Shown here: positions 1 to 10,621 of the stretch, piece after piece
Numbering within the stretch: the first letter of the stretch is position 1
How the letters are laid out: every line of letters begins with the position of its first letter
Source: Cinclus cinclus
Lineage: Eukaryota; Chordata; Aves; Passeriformes; Cinclidae
DNA: 64,000 bases
Direction of reading: 5' to 3'
NCBI RefSeq assembly: GCF_963662255.1
Contig: NW_026912062.1
Span: forward strand, 372,001-436,000
Translations under genes and position numbers: made by a program
Notes under the pieces: generated by a model
The model's input: only the letters and a program-made list of their open reading frames with translations
Told to the model about the DNA's origin: nothing
Databases searched by the model: none

Positions 1-201
1 CAAAAATTCCATAAGGACGAGGATTTCTCCCAGAACAAATCTGCCCCCTCCTCCAAACCTGGCTGCCATCAGAGGCCCAAACGCGCCCTACAAAATGACA
101 TCTGCCAAGTGGGCTCTTGAGTTTGGCTTCTTGGGGAAAAGTGCCTCCTTTCAAAGCCAACTTGCCTAACTTGCCTGCGGCCCGTCCTGGGCTTTTGCCT
201 C
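1..201 (+). repeat. Representative 201-bp monomer (9-bp insertion class)
   Basis: This copy is colinear with the 192-bp class, plus nine bases near its end. The short class reads ccaacttgcctgcgg, while this one reads ccaacttgcctaac followed by ttgcctgcgg, so the extra bases look like a small tandem duplication of the ttgcct element. Across the array the second element diversified into ttgcct, tagcct, tagact, taccct, tatcct and aatagcct. In one + frame the insertion places a TAA just after a Gln-Leu-Ala codon run, which is why + strand ORFs stop wherever a 201-bp monomer occurs. Confidence 0.93.
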
Positions 202-393
202 CAAAAATTCAATAAGGACAAGGATTTCTCCCAGACCAAAGCTGCCCCCACCTCCAAACCTGGCTGCCATCGGAGGCCCAAACGCGCCCTACAAAATGAC
301 ATCTGCCAAGTGGGCTCTTGAGTTTGGCTTCTTGGGGAAAAGTGCCTCCTTTCAGAGTCTACTTGCCGGCGGCCCATGCAGGGCTTTTGCCTA

Positions 394-585
394 CAAAAAT
401 TCCATAAGGACGAGGATTTCTCCCAGACCAAAGCTGCCCCCTCCTCCAAACCTGGCTGCCATCGGAGGCCCAAACGTGCCCTACAAAATGACATCTGCCA
501 AGTGGGCTCTTGAGTTTGGCTTCTTGGGTGGAAGTGCCTCCTTTCAAAGCCAACTTGCCTGCGGCCCGTGCTGGGCTTTTGCCTC
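394..585 (+). repeat. Representative 192-bp monomer (short class)
   Basis: This copy is a convenient reference. Landmarks in order are an A5 tract (caaaaattcc), cataaggacgagg, ttctcccagacc, a pyrimidine-rich gccccctcctcc, ctggctgccatcggaggccc, aaacgtgccc (aaacgcgccc in most copies), tacaaaatgacatctg, ccaagtgggctcttgag, tttggcttcttggg, ggaagtgcctcc, tttcaaagccaac, ttgcctgcggcc and the variable head gcccgtgctgggc. It ends at ttttgcctc before the next A5 tract. Four interchangeable segments define most subtypes: cataagg or cagaagg; gccaagtgggct or gcattgagggtt; caaagcc, cggagcc, cggagtc or cagagtc; and the five bases between gccc and gggc. Confidence 0.95.
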
Positions 586-1370
586 CAAAAATTCCATAAG
601 GACGAGGATTTCTCCCAGACCAAAGCTGCCCCCTCCTCCAAACCTGGCTGCCATCGGAGGCCCAAACGTGCCCTACAAAATGACACCTGCCAAGTGGGCT
701 CTTGAGTTTGGCTTCTTGGGGGGAAGTGCCTCCTTTCAAAGCCAACTTGCCTGCGGCCCGTGCTGGGCTTTTGCCTACAAAAATTCCAGAAGGACGAGGA
801 TTTCTCCCAGACCAAAGCTGCCCCCTCCTCCAAACCTGGCTGCCATCGGAGGCCCAAACGCGCCCTACAAAATGACACCTGCCAAGTGGGCTCTTGAGTT
901 TGGCTTCTTGGGGAAAAGTGCCTCCTTTCAAAGCCAACTTGCCTAACTAGCCTGCAGCCCATTCTAGGCTTTTGCCTACAAAAATTCCATAAGGACGAGG
1001 ATTTCTCCCAGACCAAAGCTGCCCCCTGCTCCAAACCTAGCTGCCATCGGTGGCCCAAACGCGCCCTACAAAATGACATCTGCCAAGTGGGCTCCTGAGT
1101 TTGGCTTCTTGGGGAAAAGTGCCTCCTTTCGGAGCCAACTTGCCTGCAGCCCGTGCTGGGCTTTAGACTACAAAAATTCCATAAGGACGAGGATTTCTCC
1201 CAGACCAAAGCTGCCCCCTCCTCCAAACCTGGCTGCCATCGGAGGCCCAAACGCGCCCCACAAAATGACATCTGCATTGAGGGTTCTTGAGTTTGTCTTC
1301 TTGGGGAAAAGTGCCTCCTTTCGGAGCCAACTTGCCTAACTTGCCTGCGGCCCATCCTGGGCTTTTGCTA

Positions 1371-1561
1371 CAAAAATTCCATAAGGACGAGGATTTCTCC
1401 CAGACCAAAGCTGCCCCCTCCTCCAAACCTGGCTGCCATCGGAGGCCCAAACGCGCCCTACAAAATGACACCTGCCAAGTGGGCTCTTGAGTTTGGCTTC
1501 TTGGGGAAAAGTGACTCCTTTCAAAACCAACTTGCCTGCGTCCCGTCCCGGGCTTTTGCTA
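1371..1561 (+). repeat. Representative 191-bp monomer with single-base deletion
   Basis: A single C is missing in the head of this copy: it begins after gcttttgctac instead of gcttttgcctac. The same copy carries gtgactcctttc and aaaaccaac in place of gtgcctcctttc and caaagccaac, and is followed by the head gtcccgtcccgggc. The combination travels as a linked set through the window, near 1,531, 4,670, 10,745, 14,271, 17,797, 20,152, 27,985, 28,376, 30,905, 34,239, 35,206, 38,933, 42,066, 43,234, 45,591, 48,321, 50,860, 52,622, 55,562, 57,515, 61,044, 61,439 and 63,205. The deletion shifts every reading frame, so no frame is conserved across the array. Confidence 0.9.
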
Positions 1562-4500
1562 CAAAAATTCCATAAGGACGAGGATTCCTCCCAGACCAAA
1601 GCTGCCCCCTCCTCCAAACCTGGCTGCCATCGGAGCCCAAACGTGCCCTACAAAATGACATCTGCCAAGTGGGCTCTTGAGTTTGGCTTTCTGGGGAAAA
1701 GTGCCTCCTATCGGAGTCATCTTGCCTGCGGCCCATGCAGGGCTTTTGCCTACAAAAATTCCATAAGGACGAGGATTTCTCCCAGACCAAAGCTGCCCCC
1801 TCCTCCAAACCTGGCTGCCATCGGAGGCCCAAACGCGCCCTACAAAATGACATCTGCCAAGTGGGCTCTTGAGTTTGGCTTCTTGGGGAAAAGTGCCTCC
1901 TTTCGGAGCCAAATTGCCTAACTTGCCTGCGGCCAGTCCTGGGCTTTTGCCTCCAAAAATTCCAGAAGGACGAGGATTTCTCCCAGACCAAAGCTGCCCC
2001 CTCCTCCAAACCTGGCTGCCATCGGAGGCCCAAACGCGCCCCACAAAATGACACCTGCATTGAGGGTTCTTGAGTTTGGCTTCCTGGGGAAAAGTGCCTC
2101 ATTGCGGAGTCAACTTGCCTGCGGCCCATGCAGGGCTTTTGCCTACAAAAATTCCAGAAGGACGAGGATTTCTCCCAGACCAAAGCTGCCCCCTCCTCCA
2201 AACCTGGCTGCCATCGGAGGCCCAAACGTGCCCTACAAAATGACACCTGCCAAGTGGGCTCTTGAGTTTGGCGTCTTGGGTGGAAGTGCCTCCTTTCAAA
2301 GCCAACTTGCCTGCGGCCCGTCCTGGGCTTTTGCCTCCAAAAATTCCATAAGGACGAGGATTTCTCCCAGACCAAAGCTGCCCCCTCCTCCAAACCTGGC
2401 TGCCATCGGAGGCCCAAACGCGCCCTACAAAATGACACCTGCCAAGTGGGCTCTTGAGTTTGGCTTCTTGCGGAAAAGTGCCTCATTTCAAAGCCAACTT
2501 GCCTAACTACCCTGCGGCCCGTGCTGGGCTTTAGACTACAAAAATTCCATAAGGACGAGGATTTCTCCCAGACCAAAGCTGCCCCCTCCTCCAAACCTGG
2601 CTGCCATCGGAGGCCCAAACGCGCCCCACAAAATGACATCTGCATTGAGGGTTCTTGAGTTTGGCTTCTTAGGGAAAATTGCCTCCTTTCGGAGCCAACT
2701 TGCCTAACTTGCCTGCGGCCCGTCCTGGGCTTTTGCCTCCAAAAATTCCATAAGGACGAGGATTCCTCCCAGACCAAAGCTGCCCCCTCCTCCAAACCTG
2801 GCTGCCATCGGAGGCCCAAACGTGCCCTACAAAATGACATCTGCCAAGTGGGCTCTTGAGTTTGGCTTCTTGGGTGGAAGTGCCTCCTTTCAAAGCCAAC
2901 TTGCCTGCGGCCCGTCCTGGGCTTTTGCCTACAAAAATTCCATAAGGACGAGGATTTCTCCCAGACCAAAGCTGCCCCCTCCTCCAAACCTGGCTGCCAT
3001 CGGAGGCCCAAACGCGCCCTACAAAATGACATCTGCCAAGTGGGCTCTTGAGTTTGGCTTCTTGGGTGGAAGTGCCTCCTTTCAAAGCCAACTTGCCTAA
3101 CTAGACTGCAGCCCATTCTGGGCTTTTGCCTACAAAAATTCCATAAGGACGAGGATTTCTCCCAGACCAAAGCTGCCCCCTCCTCCAAACCTGGCTGCCA
3201 TCGGAGGCCCAAACGCGCCCCACAAAATGACATCTGCATTGAGGGTTCTTGAGTTTGGCTTCTTGGGGGAAAGTGCCTCCTTTCAAAGCCAACTTGCCTG
3301 CAGCCCGTGCTGGGCTTTAGACTACAAAAATTCCATAAGGACGAGGATTTCTCCCAGACCAAAGCTGCCCCCTCCTCCAAACCTGGCTGCCATCGGAGGC
3401 CCAAACGCGCCCTACAAAATGACATCTGCATTGAGGGTTCTTGAGTTTGGCTTCTTGGGGAAAAGTGCCTCCTTTCAAAGCCAACTTGCCTAACTTGCCT
3501 GCGGCCCGTCCTGGGTTTTTGCCTACAAAAATTCCATAAGGACAAGGATTTCTCCCAGACCAAAGCTGCCCCCACCTCCAAACCTGGCTGCCATCGGAGG
3601 CCCAAACGCGCCCTACAAAATGACATCTGCCAAGTGGGCTCTTGAGTTTGGCTTCTTGGGGAAAAGTGCCTCCTTTCAGAGTCAACTTGCCTGCGGCCCG
3701 TGCTGGGCTTTTGCCTCCAAAAATTCCATAAGGACGAGGATTTCTCCCAGACCAAAGCTGCCCCCTCCTCCAAACCTGGCTGCCATCGGAGGCCCAAACG
3801 CGCCCTACAAAATGACATCTGCCAAGTGGGCTCTTGAGTTTGGCTTCTTGGGTGGAAGTGCCTCCTTTCAAAGCCAACTTGCCTGCGGCCCGTCCTGGGC
3901 TTTTGCCTACAAAAATTCCATAAGGACGAGGATTTCTCCCAGACCAAAGCTGCCCCCTCCTCCAAACCTGGCTGCCATCGGAGGCCCAAACGCGCCCTAC
4001 AAAATGACACCTGCCTAGTGGGCTCTTGAATTTGGCTTCTTGGGGAAAAGTGCCTCCTTTCAAAGCCAACTTGCCTAAATAGCCTGCAGCACATTCTGGG
4101 CTTTTGCCTACAAAAATTCCATAAGGACGAGGATTTCTCCCAGACCAAAGCTGCCCCCTCCTCCAAACCTAGCTGCCATCGGTGGCCCAAACGCGCCCTA
4201 CAAAATGACATCTGCCAAGTGGGCTCCTGATTTTGGCTTCTTGGGGAAAAGTGCCGCCTTTCGGAGCCTACTTGCCTGCAGCCCGTGCTGGGCTTTAGAC
4301 TACAAAAATTCCATAACGACGAGGATTTCTCCCAGACCAAATCTGCCCCCTCCTCCAAACCTGGCTGCCATCGGAGGCCCAAACGTGCCCCACAAAATGA
4401 CATCTGCATTGAGGGTTCTTGAGTTTGGCTTCTTGGGGAAAAGTGCCTCCTTTCGGAGCCAACTTTCCTAACTTGCCTGCGGCCCGTCCTGGGCTTTTGC

Positions 4501-5989
4501 TACAAAAATTCCATAAGGACGAGGATTTCTCCCAGACCAAAGCTGCCCCCTCCTCCAAACCTGGCTGCCATCGGAGGCCCAAACGCGCCCTACAAAATGA
4601 CACCTGCCAAGTGGGCTCTTGAGTTTGGCTTCTTGGGGAAAAGTGACTCCTTTCAAAACCAACTTGCCTGCGTCCCGTCCCGGGCTTTTGCTACAAAAAT
4701 TCCATAAGGACGAGGATTCCTCCCAGAACAAAGCTGCCCCCTCCTCCAAACCTGGCTGCCATCGGAGGCCCAAACGCGCCCTACAAAATGACATCTGCCA
4801 AGTGGGCTCTTGAGTTTGGCTTTCTGGGGAAAAGTGCCTCCTTTCGGAGTCAACTTGCCTGCGGCCCGTCCTGGGCTTTTGCCTACAAAAATTCCATAAG
4901 GACGAGGATTTCTCCCAGACCAAAGCTGCCCCCTCCTCCAAACCTGGCTGCCATCGGAGGCCCAAACGTGCCCTACAAAATGACACCTGCCAAGTGGGCT
5001 CTTGAGTTTGGCGTCTTGGGTGGAAGTGCCTCCTTTCAAAGCCAACTTGCCTGCGGCCCGTCCTGGGCTTTTGCCTACAAAAATTCCATAAGGACGAGGA
5101 TTTCTCCCAGACCAAAGCTGCCCCCTCCTCCAAACCTGGCTGCCATCGGAGGCCCAAACGCGCCCTACAAAATGACATTTGCCAAGTGGGCTCTTGAGTT
5201 TGGCTTCTTGCGGAAAAGTGCCTCATTTCAAAGCCAAGTTGCCTAACTAGCCTGCGGCCCGTGCTGGGCTTTAGACTACAAAAATTCCATAAGGACGAGG
5301 ATTTCTCCCAGACCAAAGCTGCCCCCTCTTCCAAACCTGGCCGCCATCGGAGGCCCAAACGCGCCCCACAAAATGACATCTGCATTGAGGGTTCTTGAGT
5401 TTGGCTTCTTGGGGAAAAGTGCCACCTTTCGGAGCCAACTTGCCTAACTTGCCTGCGGCCCGTGCTGGGCTTTTGCCTACAAAAATTCCAGAAGGACGAG
5501 GATTCCTCCCAGACCAAAGCTGCCCCCTCCTCCAAACCTGGCTGCCATCGGAGGCCCAAACGTGCCCTACAAAATGACATCTGCCAAGTGGGCTCTTGAG
5601 TTTGGCTTCTTGGGTGGAAGTGCCTCCTTTCAAAGCCAACTTGCCTGCGGCCCGTCCTGGGCTTTTGCCTACAAAAATTCCATAAGGACGAGGATTTCTC
5701 CCAGACCAAAGCTGCCCCCTCCTCCAAACCTGGCTGCCATCGGAGGCCCAAACGCGCCCTACAAAATGACATCTGCCAAGTGGGCTCTTGAGTTTGGCTT
5801 CTTGGGTGGAAGTGCCTCCTTTCAAAGCCAACTTGCCTAACTAGCCTGCATCCCATTCTGGGCTTTTGCCTACAAAAATTCCATAAGGACGAGGATTTCT
5901 CCCAGACCAAAGCTGCCCCCTCCTCCAAACCTGGCTGCCATCGGAGGCCCAAACGCGCCCCACAAAATGACATCTGCATTGAGGGTTCT

Positions 5990-8900
5990 TGAGTTTGGCT
6001 TCTTGCGGAAAAGTGCCTCTTTTCGGAGCCAACTTGCCTAACTTGCCTGCGGCCCGTCCTGGGCTTTTGCCTCCAAAAATTCCAGAAGGACGAGGATTTC
6101 TCCCAGGCCAAAGCTGCCCCCTCCTCCAAACCTGGCTGCCATCGGAGGCCGAAACGCGCCCCACAAAATGACATCTGCATTGAGGGTTCCTGAGTTTGGC
6201 TTCTTGGGGAAAATTGCCTCCTTTCGGAGTCAACTTGCCTAACTTGCCTGCGGCCCGTCCTGGGTTTTTGCTACAAAAATTCCATAAGGACGAGGATTTC
6301 TCCCAGACCAAAGCTGCCCCCTCCTCCAAACCTGGCTGCCATCGGAGGCCCAAACGCGCCCTACAAAATGACATCTGCCAAGTGGGCTCTTGAGTTTGGC
6401 TTCTTGGGGAAAAGTGCCTCCTTTCGGAGTCAACTTGCCTGCGGCTCATGCAGGGCTTTTGCCTACAAAAATTCCATAAGGACGAGGATTTCTCCCAGAC
6501 CAAAGCTGCCCCCTCCTCCAAACCTGGCTGCCATCGGAGGCCCAAACGCGCCCTACAAAATGACATCTGCCAAGTGGGCTCTTGAGTTTGGCTTCTTGGG
6601 GGAAAGTGCCTCCTTTCAAAGCCAACTTGCCTAACTAGCCTGCGGCCCGTGCTGGGCTTTAGACTACAAAAATTCCAGAAGGACGAGGATTTCTCCCAGA
6701 CCAAAGCTGCCCCCTCCTCCAAACCTGGCTGCCATCGGAGGCCCAAACGTGCCCTACAAAATGACATCTGCCAAGTGGGCTCTTGAGTTTGGCTTCTTGG
6801 GAGGAAGTACCTCCTTTCAAAGCCAACTTGCCTGCGGCCCGTCCTGGGCTTTTGCCTCCAAAAATTCCATAAGGACGAGGATTTCTCCCAGACCAAAGCT
6901 GCCCCCTCCTCCAAACCTGGCTGCCATCGGAGGCCCAAACGCGCCCCACAAAATGACATCTGCATTGAGGGTTCTTGAGTTTGGCTTCCTGGGGAAAAGT
7001 GCCTCCTTTCGGAGTCAACTTGCCTGCAGACCATGCAGGGCTTTTGCCTACAAAAATTCCATAAGGACGTGGATTTCTCCCAGACCAAAGCTGCCCCCTC
7101 CTCCAAACCTGGCTGCCATCGGAGGCCCAAACGCGCCCTACAAAATGACATCTGCCAAGTGGGCTCTTGAGTTTGGCTTCTTGCGGAAAAGTGCCTCCTT
7201 TCAAAGCCAACTTGCCTAACTAGCCTGTGGCCCGTGCTGGGCTTTAGACTACAAAAATTCCATAAGGACGAGGATTTCTCCCAGACCAAAGCTGCCCCCT
7301 CCTCCAAACCTGGCTGCCATCGGAGGCCCAAACGCGCCCCACAAAATGACATCTGCATTGAGGGTTCTTGAGTTTGGCTTCTTGCGGAAAAGTGCCTCTT
7401 TTCGGAGCCAACTTGCCTAACTTGCCTGCGGCCCGTCCTGGGCTTTTGCCTCCAAAAATTCCAGAAGGACGAGGATTTCTCCCAGGCCAAAGCTGCCCCC
7501 TCCTCCAAACCTGGCTGCCATCAGAGGCCCAAACGTGCCCTACAAAATGACATCTGCCAAGTGGGCTCTTGAGTTTGGCTTCCTGGGGAAAAGTGCCTCC
7601 TTTCGGAGTCAACTTGCCTGCGGCCCATGCAGGGCTTTTGCCGACAAAAATTCCATAAGGACGAGGATTTCTCCCAGACCAAAGCTGCCCCCTCCTCCAA
7701 ACCTAGCTGCCATCGGTGGCCCAAACGCGCCCTACAAAATGACATCTGCCAAGTGGGCTCCTGAGTTTGGCTTCTTGGGGGAAAGTGCCTCCTTTCAAAG
7801 CCAACTTGCCTGCCGCCCGTGCTGGGCTTTAGACTACAAAAATTCCATAAGGACGAGGTTTTCTCCCAGACCAAAGCTGCCCCCTCCTCCAAACCTGGCT
7901 GCCATCGGAGGCCCAAACGCGCCCTACAAAATGACATCTGCATTGAGGGTTCTTGAATTTGGCTTCTTTGGGAAAAGTGCCTCCTTTCGGAGCCAACTTG
8001 CCTAACTTGCCTGCGGCCCGTCCTGGGCTTTTGCCTCCAAAAATTCCAGAAGGACGAGGATTTCTCCCAGGCCAAAGCTGCCCCCTCCTCCAAACCTGGC
8101 TGCCATCGGAGGCCGAAACGCGCCCCACAAAATGACATCTGCATTGAGGGTTCCTGAGTTTGGCTTCTTGGGGAAAATTGCCTCCTTTCGGAGACAACTT
8201 GCCTAACTTGCCTGCGGCCCGTCCTGGGTTTTTGCTACAAAAATTCCATAAGGACGAGGATTTCTCCCAGACCAAAGCTGCCCCCTCCTCCAAACCTGGC
8301 TGCCATCGGAGGCCCAAACGCGCCCTACAAAATGACATCTGCCAAGTGGGCTCTTGAGTTTGGCTTCTTGGGGAAAAGTGCCTCCTTTCGGAGTCAACTT
8401 GCCTGCGGCTCATGCAGGGCTTTTGCCTACAAAAATTCCATAAGGACGAGGATTTCTCCCAGACCAAAGCTGCCCCCTCCTCCAAACCTGGCTGCCATCG
8501 GAGGCCCAAACGTGCCCTACAAAATGACATCTGCCAAGTGGGCTCTTGAGTTTGGCTTCTTGGGTGGAAGTGCCTCCTTTCAAAGCCAACTTGCCTGCGG
8601 ACCGTCCTGGGCTTTTGCCTACAAAAATTCCATAAGGACGAGGATTTCTCCCAGACCAAAGCTGCCCCCTCCTCCAAACCTGGCTGCCATTGGAGGCCCA
8701 AACGCGCCCTACAAAATGACATCTGCCAAGTGGGCTCTTGAGTTTGGCTTCTTGGGGGAAAGTGCCTCCTTTCAAAGCCAACTTGCCTAACTAGCCTGCG
8801 GCCCGTGCTGGGCTTTAGACTACAAAAATTCCAGAAGGACGAGGATTTCTCCCAGACCAAAGCTGCCCCCTCCTCCAAACCTGGCTGCCATCGGAGGCCC

Positions 8901-10621
8901 AAACGCGCCCCACAAAATGACACCTGCATTGAGGGTTCTTGAGTTTGGCTTCCTGGGGAAAAGTGCCTCCTTTCGGAGTCAACTTGCCTGCGGCCCGTCC
9001 TGGGCTTTTGCCTACAAAAATTCCAGAAGGACGAGGATTTCTCCCAGACCAAAGCTGCCCCCTCCTCCAAACCTGGCTGCCATCGGAGGCCCAAACGTGC
9101 CCTACAAAATGACACCTGCCAAGTGGGCTCTTGAGTTTGGCTTCTTGGGGAAAAGTGCCTCCTTTCAAAGCCAACTTGCCTGCGGCCCGTCCTGGGTTTT
9201 TGCCTACAAAAATTCCATAAGGACGAGGATTTCTCCCAGACCAAAGCTGCCCCCTCCTTCAAACCTGGCTGCCATCGGAGGCCCAAACGCGCCCTACAAA
9301 ATGACATCTGCCAAGTGGGCTCTTGAGTTTGGCTTCTTGGGGAAAAGTGCCTCCTTTCGGAGTCAACTTGCCTGCGGCTCATGCAGGGCTTTTGCCTACA
9401 AAAATTCCATAAGGACGAGGATTTCTCCCAGACCAAAGCTGCCCCCTCCTCCAAACCTGGCTGCCATCGGAGGCCCAAACGTGCCCTACAAAATGACATC
9501 TGCCAAGTGGGCTCTTGAGTTTGGCGTCTTGGGTGGAAGTGCCTCCTTTCAAAGCCAACTTGCCTGCGGCCCGTCCTGGGCTTTTGCCTACAAAAATTCC
9601 ATAAGGACGAGGATTTCTCCCAGACCAAAGCTGCCCCCTCCTCCAAACCTGGCTGCCATCGGAGGCCCAAACGCGCCCTACAAAATGACATCTGCCAAGT
9701 GGGCTCTTGAGTTTGGCTTCTTGCGGAAAAGTGCCTGCTTTCAAAGCCAACTTGCCTAACTATCCTGCGGCCCACGCAGGGCTTTTGCCTACAAAAATTC
9801 CAGAAGGACGAGGATTTCTCCCAGACCAAAGCTGCCCCCTCCTCCAAACCTGGCTGCCATCGGAGGCCCAAACGCGCCCTACAAAATGACACCTGCCAAG
9901 TGGGCTCTTGAGTTTGGCTTCTTGGGGAAAAGTGCCTCCTTTCGGAGTCAACTTGCCTGCGGCCCATGCAGGGCTTTTGCCTCCAAAAATTCCATAAGGA
10001 CGAGGATTTCTCCCAGAACAAAGCTGCCCCCTCCTCCAAACCTGGCTGCCATCGGAGGCCCAAACGCGCCCTACAAAATGACACCTGCCAAGTGGGCTCT
10101 TGAGTTTGGCTTCTTGGGGGAAAGTGCCTCCTTTCAAAGCCAACTTGCCTGCGTCCCGTCCTTGGCTTTTGCCTACAAAACTTCCATAAGGACGAGGATT
10201 TCTCCCAGAAGAAAGCTGCCCCCTCCTCCAAACCTGGCTGCCATCGGAGGCCCAAACGCGCCCTACAAAATGACATCTGCATTGTGGGTTCTTGAGTTTG
10301 GCTTCTTGGGGAAAAGTGCCTCCTTTCGGAGCCAACTTGCCTAACATGCCTGCGGCCCGTCCTGGGCTTTTGAGTACAAAAATTCCAGAGGGACGAGGAT
10401 TTCTCCCAGACCAAAGCTGCCCCCTCCTCCAAACCTGGCTGCCATCGGAGGCCCAAACGCGCCCTTTAAAATGACATCTGCATTGTGGGTTCTTGAGTTT
10501 GGCTTCTTGGGGAAAAGTGCCTCCTTTCAAAGCCAACTTGCCTAACTTGCCTGCGGCCCGTCCTGGGCTTTTGCCTACAAAAATTCCAGAAGGACAAGGA
10601 TTTCTCCCAGACCAAAGCTGC
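5990..10621 (+). repeat. Mixed satellite segment with short internal duplications
   Basis: Ordinary monomers here do not follow the large blocks on either side. Two smaller duplications are visible. Bases 6,030-6,540 match 7,994-8,505 at an offset of 1,964 bp, sharing the private change ggccgaaacg and gaaaattgcc. Bases near 5,850-6,110 match 7,230-7,490 at 1,379 bp, sharing cttgcggaaaagtgcctctt. The stretch at 10,170-10,215 carries unusual changes (acaaaacttcc and cagaagaaagc) that I did not see elsewhere. Nothing other than satellite is present. Confidence 0.75.

Larger units (their letters stand above)
1..5990 (+). repeat. Higher-order block A (first copy), cut by window start
   Basis: This stretch matches 16,260-21,485 at an offset of 16,259 bp up to about 3,600, and at 15,482 bp from about 4,379 onward. 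The change of 777 bp equals four monomers (4 x 192 + 9). Shared private changes support common descent, for example the missing G in ggagcccaaac at 1,633 and 17,892. Differences I saw are scattered substitutions, such as tcatcttgcc at 1,707 against tcaacttgcc. The match is lost near 6,000 on this side. The left edge is beyond the window, because position 1 already aligns to 12,734 and to 16,260. Confidence 0.85.
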
